Assembly: GCA_963677785.2 (NCBI GenBank)
Contig: CAXXDH010000003.1
Coordinates: 1,178,001-1,242,000 of the forward strand
Length of the DNA stretch: 64,000 nt
Direction: 5' to 3'
DNA from: G963665495 sp963677785
GTDB lineage: Bacteria > Desulfobacterota > Desulfovibrionia > Desulfovibrionales > Desulfovibrionaceae
Positions 52,153 to 61,177 of this stretch are shown in pieces. A program made the position numbers and the translations under genes. Under the pieces are notes generated by a model. The model worked only from the letters and a program-made list of their open reading frames with translations. It made no database searches and was not told the DNA's origin. Position 1 is the stretch's first letter. Each line of letters begins with the position of its first letter.

Positions 52153-53562
52153 TTATTCGCCGCGCATCAGACCGAGCGCGCGATGCAGGCGCGTCAGGGT
52201 GCTGTCCTGGCCCAGAACTTCCATGGTTTCAAAAAGTCCGGGGCTGACCGTGCCGCCGGTAAGCGCCACGCGCAGCGGCTGCGCCAGAACCTTGAATTTC
52301 AGGCCCGTTTCGTCCAGATAGGCCTGGACCACGGCTTCAAGGGACGGCTGGTCAAAGGTTTCAAGGGCTTTAAACTTCTCGGCCAGAGCCTTGAGATGCG
52401 GCTTGACCTCTTCTGTGAGAAATTTGCTGACCGCTTTGTTGTCGTAAGCGAGTTCCCGGTCCGGCAGGACGAAAAAGGAAGCGGCTTCAGCCATTTCCCG
52501 TATGGTTTTGGCTCGGGGCTTGTAGAGCGGGATGATTTTTTTCAGGTAGCTTATGCAGCTGGCATCTGATCCGCCGATTCCCAGCAGAGCCAGCTGACCG
52601 GCCAGCAGCGAGGCGAGGCGGTCGTCCGAGGCTTCTTTGAGGTGCTGGCTGTTTAGCCAGAGCAGCTTGTCCGGATCAAAGGCGGCCGCGGATTTGTTGA
52701 GATGTTCGGTGGAAAACTTTTCGACCAGTTCCTGAGTACTGAAGATTTCCTGGTCGCCGCAGCTCCAGCCCAGGCGGGCCAGGTAGTTGATCAGCGCTTC
52801 GGGAAGCATGCCGTCCAGTTCGTATTCCAGCACCGAGCGTGCGCCGTGCCGTTTGCTGAGCTTCTTTTTGTCCGGTCCGAGGATCATGGGGACATGGCCG
52901 AACTTGGGCAGCTCGTATCCCAGAGCCTCGTACAAAAGAATCTGGCGGGGCGTATTGTTGACATGGTCGTCGCCGCGCAGCACGTGGGTCACGCCCTGGT
53001 CATGGTCGTCGCAGACCACGGCCAGGTTGTAGGTCGGCCAGCCGTCGGTACGGCGGATGATCATGTCGTCCAGTTCGCTGTTGTCCCAGGCCACGGTTCC
53101 CTTGACCATGTCTTCATACACGGTCTTTCCGGTCTGCGGAGTCTTGAAGCGGACAACATGGTTCGGCGCTGGCCCCAGGTCCAGCTCCCGGCATTTGCCG
53201 TTGTATTTGGGCTTGAGGCCCTTGGCCCGGGCTTCCTCGCGCATGGCTTCCACTTCTTCGGGCGAGCAGGAGCAGTAGTAGGCCTTGTCCTCCTCCAGAA
53301 GGCGCTCCACCTGCGCGTTGTAGACATCGTAGCGCATGCTCTGCTTAATCGGCTTTTCGTCCCAGTCCAGGCCGAGCCAGAGTATGGAATCCAGAATCTG
53401 TTTGGTGTTTTCTTCGGTGGAGCGTTCGCGGTCCGTATCTTCGATACGCAGCAGGAACTTGCCGCCGGAATGTCTGGCCAGCAGCCAGCTGAACAATGCG
53501 GTACGTGCGCCACCGATATGCAAGGCGCCCGTAGGGCTGGGGGCAAAGCGAGTGACAATCAT
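52153..53562 (-). CDS. gltX: Glutamyl-tRNA synthetase
   Basis: 469 residues, full length. HIGG at residues 15-18 (PSPTGALHIGGARTA), KLSKR at 234-238, and zinc-type cysteines near YYCSCSPEE and NGKCRE. The C-terminal anticodon-binding domain ends in LTRLHRALGLMRGE. It charges tRNA-Glu. It is preceded by the Nfu-type gene 15 bp upstream, probably in one transcript. Confidence 0.97.
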   Translation of the reverse strand: MIVTRFAPSPTGALHIGGARTALFSWLLARHSGGKFLLRIEDTDRERSTEENTKQILDSILWLGLDWDEKPIKQSMRYDVYNAQVERLLEEDKAYYCSCSPEEVEAMREEARAKGLKPKYNGKCRELDLGPAPNHVVRFKTPQTGKTVYEDMVKGTVAWDNSELDDMIIRRTDGWPTYNLAVVCDDHDQGVTHVLRGDDHVNNTPRQILLYEALGYELPKFGHVPMILGPDKKKLSKRHGARSVLEYELDGMLPEALINYLARLGWSCGDQEIFSTQELVEKFSTEHLNKSAAAFDPDKLLWLNSQHLKEASDDRLASLLAGQLALLGIGGSDASCISYLKKIIPLYKPRAKTIREMAEAASFFVLPDRELAYDNKAVSKFLTEEVKPHLKALAEKFKALETFDQPSLEAVVQAYLDETGLKFKVLAQPLRVALTGGTVSPGLFETMEVLGQDSTLTRLHRALGLMRGE

Positions 53563-53577
53563 AACCTGGCCGGACCC

Positions 53578-53799
53578 CTATACCGCTTCGACGGCTTTGA
53601 CTTCCGGAATTTCGCGGATCAGGATACGCTCGATTCCCCCCTTCAGGGTCATTTGCGACATAGGGCAGCCGTGGCAGGCTCCCTGCAACCGGACTTTGAC
53701 GATTCCGTCGTCAGTCACTTCCACCAGTTCGACATCCCCGCCGTCAGCCTGCAGGGCGGGCCGCACTTTTTCCAATGCTGCCAAGACTTTTTCTTTCAT
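53578..53799 (-). CDS. NifU C-terminal-domain Fe-S protein (Nfu-type)
   Basis: 73 residues consisting only of the Nfu domain: VRPALQADGGDVELVEV at the start and Cys42/Cys45 in ACHGCPMSQMTLKGGIE. Two such monomers hold a 4Fe-4S cluster for delivery to target enzymes. A stand-alone Nfu of this size is common in anaerobes. No other Fe-S assembly genes are beside it. Confidence 0.95.
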   Translation of the reverse strand: MKEKVLAALEKVRPALQADGGDVELVEVTDDGIVKVRLQGACHGCPMSQMTLKGGIERILIREIPEVKAVEAV

Positions 53800-54048
53800 T
53801 TTTTCGCTCTCCTACACGTCGTTGTGATGTGTTACTCCGGCCACGAAATCACGACCGGACACGGTTATACCCTTTACCGTACGGCTGTCAAACCGCCATG
53901 AGCGGCGGCCCGGCCGTGCGGCGTACGCGTCCGAAGAAAATAAGACCTGTTTTGCAAAAATCCAGCCCCGGGATGCGGAAAATACGCTTATCCGGTTCTG
54001 GAATTTTGCTTTTTCTGTTGCTCCCGAGCCTCAGGATGTTTTTGTTTT

Positions 54049-55332
54049 CTATTTCCTGCACGGCAGCTTTTTGGGGAGAATCAGCCGGACGCTGCGGTCA
54101 TAGAAAAAATAGTCCCTGGCCCAGTTGATGAGCACAAAGAGGCGGTTGCGAAAGCCCACCAGGTACATGTTGTGGATCACCAGCCAGACGACCCAGGCGA
54201 ACAACCCGGAAAAGGTGAATTTGTGCATCTGCCCCACCGCGGCATTGCGTCCGATGGTGGCCATGCTGCCTTTGCTTCGGAACACGAAGGGCTTGGCCTG
54301 CTTGCCATTGAGCAGCAGCAGCAGGTTTTTGGCCGTGTGACGGCCCTGGTCCATGGCGACGCGTCCGAGCTGCGGCAGCTGGCGCCCGTTTTGTTCCACG
54401 CCGCAGATATCGCCGATGGCGAAGACTTCCGGGTGGTCCTTGAGCTGCAGGGTGGGCAGGGTCGGGATACGTCCGCCCCGGGCCAGCTCCAGGTCCAGGC
54501 CGGCGACCATGGGAACGCCTTTGATCCCCGCGGTCCAGGCCACCGTGTTGGTGGGCAGTTCCTCGGCCGCGTCTCCTGATCCCAGAACGATTTTTTCCGG
54601 GGTCACCTCGGTGACCTTGGCGCCCGTACGCACTTCCACGCCCAGGGCTTCGAGTTTTTGTTTCGTATACGCGCGCAGGTGCTCGGGGTACATGGTCAGG
54701 AGGCTGTCCGCGGCTTCCAGCAGAAGGATTCTGACCTGCGAAATATCCAGGGTGGGAAAATCCCGGGCCAGGGCGCCCCGGGTCAACTCGGCCAGGGCGC
54801 CGGAAAATTCCACGCCCGTGGGACCGCCGCCCACAATGGCGAATGTCAGGGCCGCGCGTTTTTTGTCCGGGTCCAGCGCGGTTGTGGCGTATTCGAAACA
54901 GCTCAGCACATGGTTGCGCAGCTCAATGCCCTGCTCCAGAGTCTTGAGCGTGAACGTATGTTCTTCCGCTCCGGGCGTATTGAAAAAATGGTTCACCGAC
55001 CCCACGGACAGGACAAGGTAGTCGTAGTCGAGCCGCCTGTCGCAGAGCAGCACCTGTTTCTGGGCGAAATCGATCCATTGGATTTCATCCATGATGAATT
55101 CCACGTTATCCCGTCCGCGGAAAATGCCCCGTACGGGCGCGGCGATCTGTTCGGGCTCCACTTCCGCCGCGGCCACTTGGTAGAGCAGCGGAAAAAAGGT
55201 GTGGTAGTTGTTGCGGTCCACAATAACGATATCCGCATCGGCCTTGGCCAGGTATTTGGCAGTCCATAGTCCGCCGAATCCTGCGCCCAGAATCACGATG
55301 CGCGGGCGTTTTTTTGTCTCAGACGTGGTCAT
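54049..55332 (-). CDS. ndh: Type II NADH dehydrogenase (NDH-2)
   Basis: 427 residues. The FAD-binding Rossmann motif is VILGAGFGGLWTAKYLA, the second, NADH-binding one IVGGGPTGVEFSGALAEL; AIGDICGVEQNGRQLPQLG holds the flavin aspartate, and AMDQGRHTAKNLL the quinone-site region. A membrane-binding C-terminus (FSGLFAWVVWLVIHNMYLVG) ends in basic residues. It passes electrons from NADH to quinone without pumping protons, useful for redox balance or oxygen defence in an anaerobe. The 249 bp between it and the Nfu gene hold no supported feature. Confidence 0.93.
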   Translation of the reverse strand: MTTSETKKRPRIVILGAGFGGLWTAKYLAKADADIVIVDRNNYHTFFPLLYQVAAAEVEPEQIAAPVRGIFRGRDNVEFIMDEIQWIDFAQKQVLLCDRRLDYDYLVLSVGSVNHFFNTPGAEEHTFTLKTLEQGIELRNHVLSCFEYATTALDPDKKRAALTFAIVGGGPTGVEFSGALAELTRGALARDFPTLDISQVRILLLEAADSLLTMYPEHLRAYTKQKLEALGVEVRTGAKVTEVTPEKIVLGSGDAAEELPTNTVAWTAGIKGVPMVAGLDLELARGGRIPTLPTLQLKDHPEVFAIGDICGVEQNGRQLPQLGRVAMDQGRHTAKNLLLLLNGKQAKPFVFRSKGSMATIGRNAAVGQMHKFTFSGLFAWVVWLVIHNMYLVGFRNRLFVLINWARDYFFYDRSVRLILPKKLPCRK

Positions 55333-55450
55333 GGCATGCTCCTTTCCTCAGACGCGTGGCTACGCGGGGTAACAGCATTGGAATACGCTTTTTTCATACT
55401 CTAATAGAATAAAAAGAAAAAGTGGTTTGTCGAGAAAAGGCAAAAGAAAA

Positions 55451-55480
55451 AGCCCGGATCATGGGAAGGACACCCGGGCT
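55451..55480 (-). terminator. Intrinsic terminator after the RAM-domain gene
   Basis: AGCCCGG (55451-55457) pairs with CCGGGCT (55474-55480), and an A-rich run at 55442-55450 gives a T-run on the minus strand. Confidence 0.75.
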
Positions 55481-55489
55481 TCAGGAAAC

Positions 55490-55520
55490 AGCTAGCGCAT
55501 TTTCGCCTTGAAACAAGGCT
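55490..55520. repeat. 31-bp repeat, copy 1
   Basis: Contains GCGCATTTTCGCCTTGAAAC and ends in AAGGCT. It matches 60047-60077 at 29 of 31 positions. GCCTTG and CAAGGC form a small hairpin inside it. Here it lies in the 3' region of the RAM-domain gene. Confidence 0.7.
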
Positions 55521-55535
55521 CAAGGGTAAGATGCA

Positions 55536-55808
55536 CTAAGAAATGCTGAACATACGTTCGAGATCGAATTTCGAGACAGCCTGGAAAGCGATGAGGGTCT
55601 CGGACTCGCGGATGCCCTCAATGGAAAGGAACTGTTTGGTGACGATATCGGCCAGTTCCTCGTTCGTTTTGACGCGGATCAGGGTGACCACGTCGTAGCG
55701 GCCGCTTACGGAGTAGACTTCCGTTACTTTGTCTATAGAAGCCAAGGTGTCGATAACCTGGGGAATTCGCTGAGGCTCGACCTTGAACAGGACTATTGCT
55801 GTAACCAT
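55536..55808 (-). CDS. Stand-alone Lrp/AsnC ligand-binding (RAM) domain protein
   Basis: 90 residues that form just the RAM/ACT-like domain of Lrp/AsnC regulators: VTAIVLFKVEPQRIPQVIDT, VTEVYSVSGRYDVVTLIRVK, IEGIRESETLIAFQ. No DNA-binding domain is present. Such proteins assemble into oligomers that bind amino acids and can modulate full-length Lrp proteins. It is monocistronic, with its own terminator at 55451. Confidence 0.92.
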   Translation of the reverse strand: MVTAIVLFKVEPQRIPQVIDTLASIDKVTEVYSVSGRYDVVTLIRVKTNEELADIVTKQFLSIEGIRESETLIAFQAVSKFDLERMFSIS

Positions 55809-55964
55809 GAATGCCTCCTGGAATATAAAGTTGTACTGATATGAAACTCTATTCCGAGACGTCCCGGCTGTCCAGTCGGGAAACCTGCAATTGCTGTAAA
55901 ACCGCCCGCAAGGGCTCCCATTGCGGGCGGTTTGGAAGTGTCTTCAGTGGTGGAAGCGTCAGAC

Positions 55965-56441
55965 TCAGGAGGGGATCTTCTTGATTTCCCAGAAGGCGTT
56001 CAGCGTATTCTTGCCGCCGCTGCGGAGCCAGTCGATGAGTTCTTTGACGGCGTTTTTGATTCGATCGCGAATAGTCCTGACCTGGTGGAGCTTTTCCTCC
56101 CGGGTTCCTTCCACTTTGGCAGGATCCAGAAAGGGAAGATGGAGGCGGGAGGTCATCCCGGGAAAAACAGGACAGTTTTGGTCGGCCGATTCATCGCACA
56201 CCGTGACTACATGGGTGAATGTTCTGCCTTGTTTGAAGAGCTCGAACACGGATTGCGTGCCTTTGCCCGAGAGATCCACACCTTCTTCCCGCATGACTTC
56301 GATCACAAGCGGATTGATTTCCGTGGGCTCAAAACCCGCACTTTCCACTTCGAAGTCTTCTCCACCCAATTGCTTGAGGTATGCTTCCGCTATCTGGCTT
56401 CTGGCGCTGTTGTGGACACAAATGAAAAGTACTTTTTCCAT
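55965..56441 (-). CDS. arsC: Arsenate reductase ArsC (low-molecular-weight phosphatase fold)
   Basis: 158 residues from ATG 56441, with AGGAG 6 nt ahead. The P-loop CVHNSARSQ (Cys8 to Arg14) and the pair Cys82 and Cys90 in VVTVCDESADQNCPVFPG match the thioredoxin-linked ArsC type. It reduces arsenate to arsenite through a cysteine relay. No ArsB/Acr3 pump or ArsR regulator is adjacent. It follows the sugar permease by 135 bp on the same strand. Confidence 0.88.
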   Translation of the reverse strand: MEKVLFICVHNSARSQIAEAYLKQLGGEDFEVESAGFEPTEINPLVIEVMREEGVDLSGKGTQSVFELFKQGRTFTHVVTVCDESADQNCPVFPGMTSRLHLPFLDPAKVEGTREEKLHQVRTIRDRIKNAVKELIDWLRSGGKNTLNAFWEIKKIPS

Positions 56442-56576
56442 AAAGGGCTCCTTTTGCTGCAACGGCTTATCTGCGCAGTTTGGAACACCATACCATAAAA
56501 CAAAGCGTTTTGGGTTGCCAAATGGTGACAACGGTCAAGTTGGCTGATCCGGCGCAGTACCAGCGGCATTGGCTGC

Positions 56577-57412
56577 CTATTCCTTTACCGAACCGGCCAG
56601 CAGGCCTTTGATGAAATAGCGCCCCAGGAAGATGTAGATAAGCAGCACGGGCAGGGCGGCCAGGATGGAACCGGCCATGGGCAGGTTCCAGCTCACGGCC
56701 TGCCCGCCCGCGAGCTGGGCCAGGCCGACGGTGATGGGGTTCTCCGAATGGCGGGTCAGACAGATGCCCCAAAGGAATTCGTTCCAGACCTGGGTGAACT
56801 GCCAGAGACTGGTGACCACGAAGCCCGGCACCGAGAGCGGGAACACGATACGCAGGTAGATGGAATAGAAGCCCGCGCCGTCCAGCCGGGCGGATTCAAT
56901 CAGAGACGTGGGAATCTGTGCGTAGAAATTCCGGAAAATCAGGGTGGTGATGGGCAGACCATAGACCACGTGGGCCAGCACCAGGCCCGGTAAGCCGCCG
57001 TAGAGGTGCATGGCGCGCAGGGTCTGGAACAGGGGGATCAGGATGATCTGGTAGGGGATGAACATGCCGAACAAAAAGAACGTGAACACCACCTCGCTGC
57101 CTTTGAATTTCCACTTGGAGAACACGTAGCCGTTGAGCGACCCCAGGATGGTGGAAAAGGCCGTGGCAAAGATGACCAGCAGGACGCTGTTGACCAGGTT
57201 GGGCTTGAGCGTCTCCAGGGCCTGGGAAAAACTGCCCAGTTGATGGACGGCGGCAGCTCCCACGAATGGGGCAGGCTGATATCCGCGGGAAATTTCAGGG
57301 CCGTGATAAAGGCCATGTAGGCCGGGGTCAGAAAGAGCACGGCCAGCAGCAGCAACAGGGCATAGTACAAGAGGGGCCCTGCGGAAAAGCGCGCGGTAGT
57401 TTGAACGGCCAT
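56577..57412 (-). pseudogene. Sugar ABC permease 2 (MalG/GtsC-like), frameshifted
   Basis: A permease split over two frames. The first (from ATG 57412) encodes TM1 and SWELPPSINW, then becomes nonsense; the second carries the correct sequence FSQALETLKPNLVNSVLLVI and the EAA loop SLIESARLDGAGFYSIYLRI to the end. Adding one G to the GGG at 57235-57237 (coding strand) joins them as NWGSFSQALETL, giving 278 residues, the normal size. As written, only an internal GTG start (57263) would give a 228-residue product without TM1. It is last in the sugar operon. Either a true one-base deletion or a sequence error in a G-run. Confidence 0.85.
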
Positions 57413-58533
57413 TACGCGTTCCTCCGTTTCTGGCGGTACGAGCTGACCAGGTAGGGGATGATGAACAGGGCCGCCATCAGGAAGAGCACCACGGCGATGG
57501 CCGCGCCCTTGGCAAAGTCATTGGCCCGGAATGTCGTCAGGTACATGTTCAACGCGGGGTGTCCGGTTTCGGCGTTGTCCGGACCGGTCATGACGAAAAT
57601 CAGGTCGAACATCTTGAGCGAGATATGCGAGAGGATGATCACGGCGCTGATGGTGATGGGTTTGAGCATGGGAATGGCAACGTGGCGGTAGTAGGCGAAC
57701 TCGTTTGCGCCGTCCAGCCGCGCCGCGTCCACCAGGTCCTGCGAGATGCCGTTGAATCCTGCCAGGTACAGGGCCATGGTATAGCCCGTGTACTGCCAGA
57801 TGGTGGCGATGATGATGCCTATGGTGGCCAGGTTGAAGCCGTGCAGTTCGTCCATCCAGAGGATTTTTGGCAGCATGCCGCCGAACAGCCAGGCGCACGC
57901 GCCGATGCATACGCCGGGCGCCAGCCAGTACTTCAACGCCCTGCGCGGTTTTTCTCTGAGCACGTACAATCCGCCCAGAATCAACACCACGGCGGCCAGA
58001 TAAAGCAACACCTGCAGCAGATGCTGCCAGTCGAATTCCAGGATGGTGCCCTTGCTGGAAAGCCACTGGAAGGTGAACGGCTTGAAGCCCAGATAGGTCG
58101 GCAGGATGTTCACGCCGCCCTGGGGCGCCAGCAGCCAGCGCCAGATGGTGCCTGAAACAATAAACGACAAGGACATGGGGTAGAGAAACACCGTCCGGAA
58201 GAAGCCCTCGCCCCAGGGCTTGCGGTCCAGCAGAATGGCGATGAACATGCCCAGGCCCACGGCCCCGACCAGCAGCAGCACCGAATAATAGACCGCATTG
58301 ACCAGATCCTGGCGGAAATGGCTGTCCAGAAAGCCTGTGAACAGGTCGACGTAATTCTGCAGCCCGATGAAATTCTTGACCGGATGCTCGGCCAGGGCGC
58401 CTTCCTTGCCCCAGTCCGTGAACGACGTCCAGATCGTGTTGCCGATAAATCCGTATACGAAAATCGCAATCAGAATCATGGATGGCAACAGCGTCAGAAA
58501 CGCCTTGAGCCTGTCCTTGGATACCTCGCGCAT
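57412..58533 (-). CDS. Sugar ABC permease 1 (GtsB/MalF-like)
   Basis: 373 residues, longer than the usual 290 to 310 because of extra hydrophobic segments around residues 175-225 (LLQVLLYLAAVVLILGGLYV, LAPGVCIGACAWLFGGML). The EAA loop is DLVDAARLDGANEFAYYRHVA. The start MREVSKDRLKAFLTLLPSMI and the inserted region fit the glucose/mannose-type permeases. Its last base is shared with the first base of the next permease start. Confidence 0.88.
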   Translation of the reverse strand: MREVSKDRLKAFLTLLPSMILIAIFVYGFIGNTIWTSFTDWGKEGALAEHPVKNFIGLQNYVDLFTGFLDSHFRQDLVNAVYYSVLLLVGAVGLGMFIAILLDRKPWGEGFFRTVFLYPMSLSFIVSGTIWRWLLAPQGGVNILPTYLGFKPFTFQWLSSKGTILEFDWQHLLQVLLYLAAVVLILGGLYVLREKPRRALKYWLAPGVCIGACAWLFGGMLPKILWMDELHGFNLATIGIIIATIWQYTGYTMALYLAGFNGISQDLVDAARLDGANEFAYYRHVAIPMLKPITISAVIILSHISLKMFDLIFVMTGPDNAETGHPALNMYLTTFRANDFAKGAAIAVVLFLMAALFIIPYLVSSYRQKRRNA

Positions 58534-58555
58534 GTGTCCCTCGCCTGCTGTAAGA

Positions 58556-58672
58556 GGCCTCCGGCGGCCAAAGAACCTTTTTGCCGGCTTGGCTGGATAA
58601 GAGACTCTAAGCGCTTGCAGCGCTGAGAGTCTCTAAAAAAAAGGTTCTTTGGAATATCCAAAAACTTTTAAC
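58556..58672 (+). repeat. Dispersed palindromic repeat, copy H, with a nested hairpin
   Basis: Outer arms CCAAAGAACCTTTTT (58568-58582) and AAAAAGGTTCTTTGG (58638-58652) are perfect but 55 bp apart. The insert carries a second stem, AGAGACTCT (58600-58608) with AGAGTCTCT (58626-58634), and an inner AGCGCT pair (58610-58615, 58619-58624). It sits inside the sugar operon, between binding protein and permease 1, in antisense orientation, and may lower permease expression relative to the binding protein. Confidence 0.8.
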
Positions 58673-58725
58673 TGTTCTTGAAAATGAGCGGAGGCCTCTA
58701 ATTAGTTGCGGGTCCAGTTTCTTGT

Positions 58726-59988
58726 TTATTTACCGATGCCGTTTTTCTTGGCGATCTGCTGGGTGGCCTTGGCGACCATTTCCGGGCTGCGGGTTTTGAG
58801 GAACATCTCCATGACCGAAGCGAAGTCGTTCATGAAGCCCTCGTTGGCCACAACGCCGTGGGCCAGGCTGCCGACGATACGGTCTTTGCCGAAATCAGCG
58901 GCCGCGGATTTGGCGTAGACATTGTATTTGGAAAGATCGCTGTCCAGGCGCGGCGAAATCGAGCCTTTGAGCGGGTTGAAGGTGTCGCTGCCTTCCTTGG
59001 AGCCGAGCATGGCCAGCCAGGCCAGGGCGTTGTCCCGGTGCGGCGCGTTTTTGGGCAGGCCGAACGAGTCGGACAGAAAGATGAACACGCCGTCGGTGCC
59101 CGGAGAGGGCAGCCAGCCGAAGCCTTTGGTGGGCTCGAGTTTTTTGGTGGTGGCCATGTATCCGGCGGCCCAGTCGCCCATGATGTTGAAGGCCGCGCGG
59201 CCTTCAACGACCATGTCGGTAGCCTGCTGCCAGGAAAGCGAGGAGGCGTCAGTGTTGGTGTAGTCCAGAACCTTGCCGAAGAGTTCCCAGATTTTCTTGC
59301 CTTCGGGGCTGTCGAAAGAGAGCTCGCCGCTCCACAGTTTGTCGTAGTTCTCCGGACCAACGGCCGCCACGGCAACGGATTCCCAGAGGTGGTTGGCGGT
59401 CCAGTTGGTGGCCAGGGCCAGAGGCACGATGCCCTGTTCCTTCAGCTTGGGCGCGATGGCCAGAAAATCATCCCAGGTCTTGGGAGCTTCCACGCCCCAT
59501 TTCTTGAGATTTTCAGGGATGTACCAGAGCACATTGGAGCGGTGGACGGTCACGGGCACGGACCAGATGCCCTTGTCCGTACCGATCTGTTTGATCACGC
59601 CTTCGGGGAAGGCTTTCATCCAGCCTTCTTTTTTAAACAGGGGGGTCAGGTCTTCCATCCGGTCGGCCTTGACCCACGTTCCGATCAGCTCCTGCCCGGC
59701 GTGCACCTGGAAGCTGTCCGGCGGATTGCCGCCCAGCATACGGGTTTTGAGCACGGCCTTGGCGTTGATGCCCGAGCCGCCGGTGATCGTGGCGTTGATC
59801 ACCTTGATGTCCGGGTATTTGGTTTCAAAGGCCTTGATCAACGCCTCCAGGGCCGGGCCTTCATCCCCTGCCCACCAGGAAAAAATTTCTACTTCGCTTT
59901 TGGGCGCGGCGGCCAGAGCCGTCGAGGTGAAAACGGCCAGAGAGCACAGCGCCAGAAAAACACAGAACACACCAACGAGCCTTTTCAT
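58726..59988 (-). CDS. Sugar ABC transporter substrate-binding protein (GtsA-like)
   Basis: 420 residues with signal peptide (FCVFLALCSLAVFTSTALA). Family features: VEIFSWWAGDEGPALEALIK, GGNPPDSFQVHAGQELIGTW, VPVTVHRSNVLWYIPENLKK, WLPSPGTDGVFIFLSDSFGL. These match glucose/mannose-type binding proteins of the CUT1 group. It lies 28 bp after the ATPase stop, so the operon order is ATPase, binding protein, permease 1, permease 2. Confidence 0.9.
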   Translation of the reverse strand: MKRLVGVFCVFLALCSLAVFTSTALAAAPKSEVEIFSWWAGDEGPALEALIKAFETKYPDIKVINATITGGSGINAKAVLKTRMLGGNPPDSFQVHAGQELIGTWVKADRMEDLTPLFKKEGWMKAFPEGVIKQIGTDKGIWSVPVTVHRSNVLWYIPENLKKWGVEAPKTWDDFLAIAPKLKEQGIVPLALATNWTANHLWESVAVAAVGPENYDKLWSGELSFDSPEGKKIWELFGKVLDYTNTDASSLSWQQATDMVVEGRAAFNIMGDWAAGYMATTKKLEPTKGFGWLPSPGTDGVFIFLSDSFGLPKNAPHRDNALAWLAMLGSKEGSDTFNPLKGSISPRLDSDLSKYNVYAKSAAADFGKDRIVGSLAHGVVANEGFMNDFASVMEMFLKTRSPEMVAKATQQIAKKNGIGK

Positions 59989-60016
59989 TTTCTCCTCCTT
60001 GATTCGGATCCGTCAG

Positions 60017-61177
60017 CTACACGGTACGGCCTTTTGTAGCGACAGCAGCTAACGCATTTTCGCCTTGAAATAAGGCTTGCATCTGAACAATACCCTCAGT
60101 TGACTCCGGGTCGAACAGGGACGCACGCTCGAGATCGAATCCCACTTCGATTTCGTCGTCCGTGTGCACGTCGAGGCGTCCCTCCACTTCTGCTATCATG
60201 TTCGCGCCCGCCTGCTGGAATGCCAGCAGCGAATGCGCGCCCAGTACTTCGGATATGACCACCTTGCCGCGCGTACGCCATTGCTCGGGAAGACGCTCCA
60301 GCGCGTGCGCGACCTTGACGGCGTCCGGTCGGATGCCCAGCAAGACCTTCCGGCCCGGGGCGATGTTTTTCCATTTGTTCCGCGGCAGGGGCATGGCCAG
60401 GCCGTCGCGGACAAAACAGAGCGCCTCGTTCTGCAGTTCCAGACCGCCGCTGAGGATGTTCATGGGCGGATTGCCGATGAACTGCGCCACAAAAACATTG
60501 GCGGGTTGTTCGAAGACTTCCACGGGCGTGCCCACCTGCTGGATGTACCCGTCCTTGAGAATGACGATACGGTCGGCCAGGGTCATGGCTTCGATCTGGT
60601 CGTGGGTGACGTAAATGGTGGTGGTCTTGAGCCGCAGGTGCATTTTGCGCAGCTCTATGCGCATCTGCATCCGCAGCTGGGCGTCGAGATTGGAAAGCGG
60701 TTCGTCGAACAGAAAAACCGCGGGCTGGCGCACGATGGCCCGGCCCATGGCCACGCGCTGGCGCTGGCCGCCTGAGAGTTCCGAGGGCTTGCGGTCCAGC
60801 AGGGCTTCCAGTTCGAGCACGGCCGCGGCCTTGTCCACTGCCGCGGAGATTGCGTCGCGGGAGCGTTTGGCCATTTTCAGGCTGAAGCCCATGTTGTCGC
60901 GTACGGTCATGTGCGGATACAGGGCATAGTTCTGGAAAACCATGGCCACGTTGCGATCCTTGGGGGAAACGTCGTTGACCGCCTGTCCGCCGATGAGGAT
61001 TTCGCCGTCCGAGACTTTTTCCAGTCCGGCGATCATCCGCAGGACGGTTGATTTGCCGCAGCCCGAAGGCCCGACAAGGACCACGAATTCGCTGTCGCGT
61101 ATCTGGAGGTCGATCCCGTGGACCACCATTGTCGCGCCAAAGCGTTTGACCACTTTCCGCAATTCCACTTCAGCCAT
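60017..61177 (-). CDS. Sugar ABC transporter ATPase (UgpC/MsmK-like)
   Basis: 386 residues. Walker A GPSGCGKST, Q-loop MVFQNYALYPHMTV, signature LSGGQRQR, Walker B VFLFDEPLSNLD, switch THDQIEAM; the C-terminal OB-fold (TOBE) region follows from about residue 240. The last 25 or so residues (MQALFQGENALAAVATKGRT) are encoded largely by a copy of the 31-bp repeat, so the natural C-terminus appears replaced or extended. Because the tail follows the last TOBE strand, function should be kept. Confidence 0.92.
   Translation of the reverse strand: MAEVELRKVVKRFGATMVVHGIDLQIRDSEFVVLVGPSGCGKSTVLRMIAGLEKVSDGEILIGGQAVNDVSPKDRNVAMVFQNYALYPHMTVRDNMGFSLKMAKRSRDAISAAVDKAAAVLELEALLDRKPSELSGGQRQRVAMGRAIVRQPAVFLFDEPLSNLDAQLRMQMRIELRKMHLRLKTTTIYVTHDQIEAMTLADRIVILKDGYIQQVGTPVEVFEQPANVFVAQFIGNPPMNILSGGLELQNEALCFVRDGLAMPLPRNKWKNIAPGRKVLLGIRPDAVKVAHALERLPEQWRTRGKVVISEVLGAHSLLAFQQAGANMIAEVEGRLDVHTDDEIEVGFDLERASLFDPESTEGIVQMQALFQGENALAAVATKGRTV
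60047..60077. repeat. 31-bp repeat, copy 2, inside the ATPase 3' end
   Basis: Contains ACGCATTTTCGCCTTGAAAT and ends in AAGGCT; 29 of 31 positions match 55490-55520. It encodes ALFQGENALAA on the minus strand. Confidence 0.7.
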
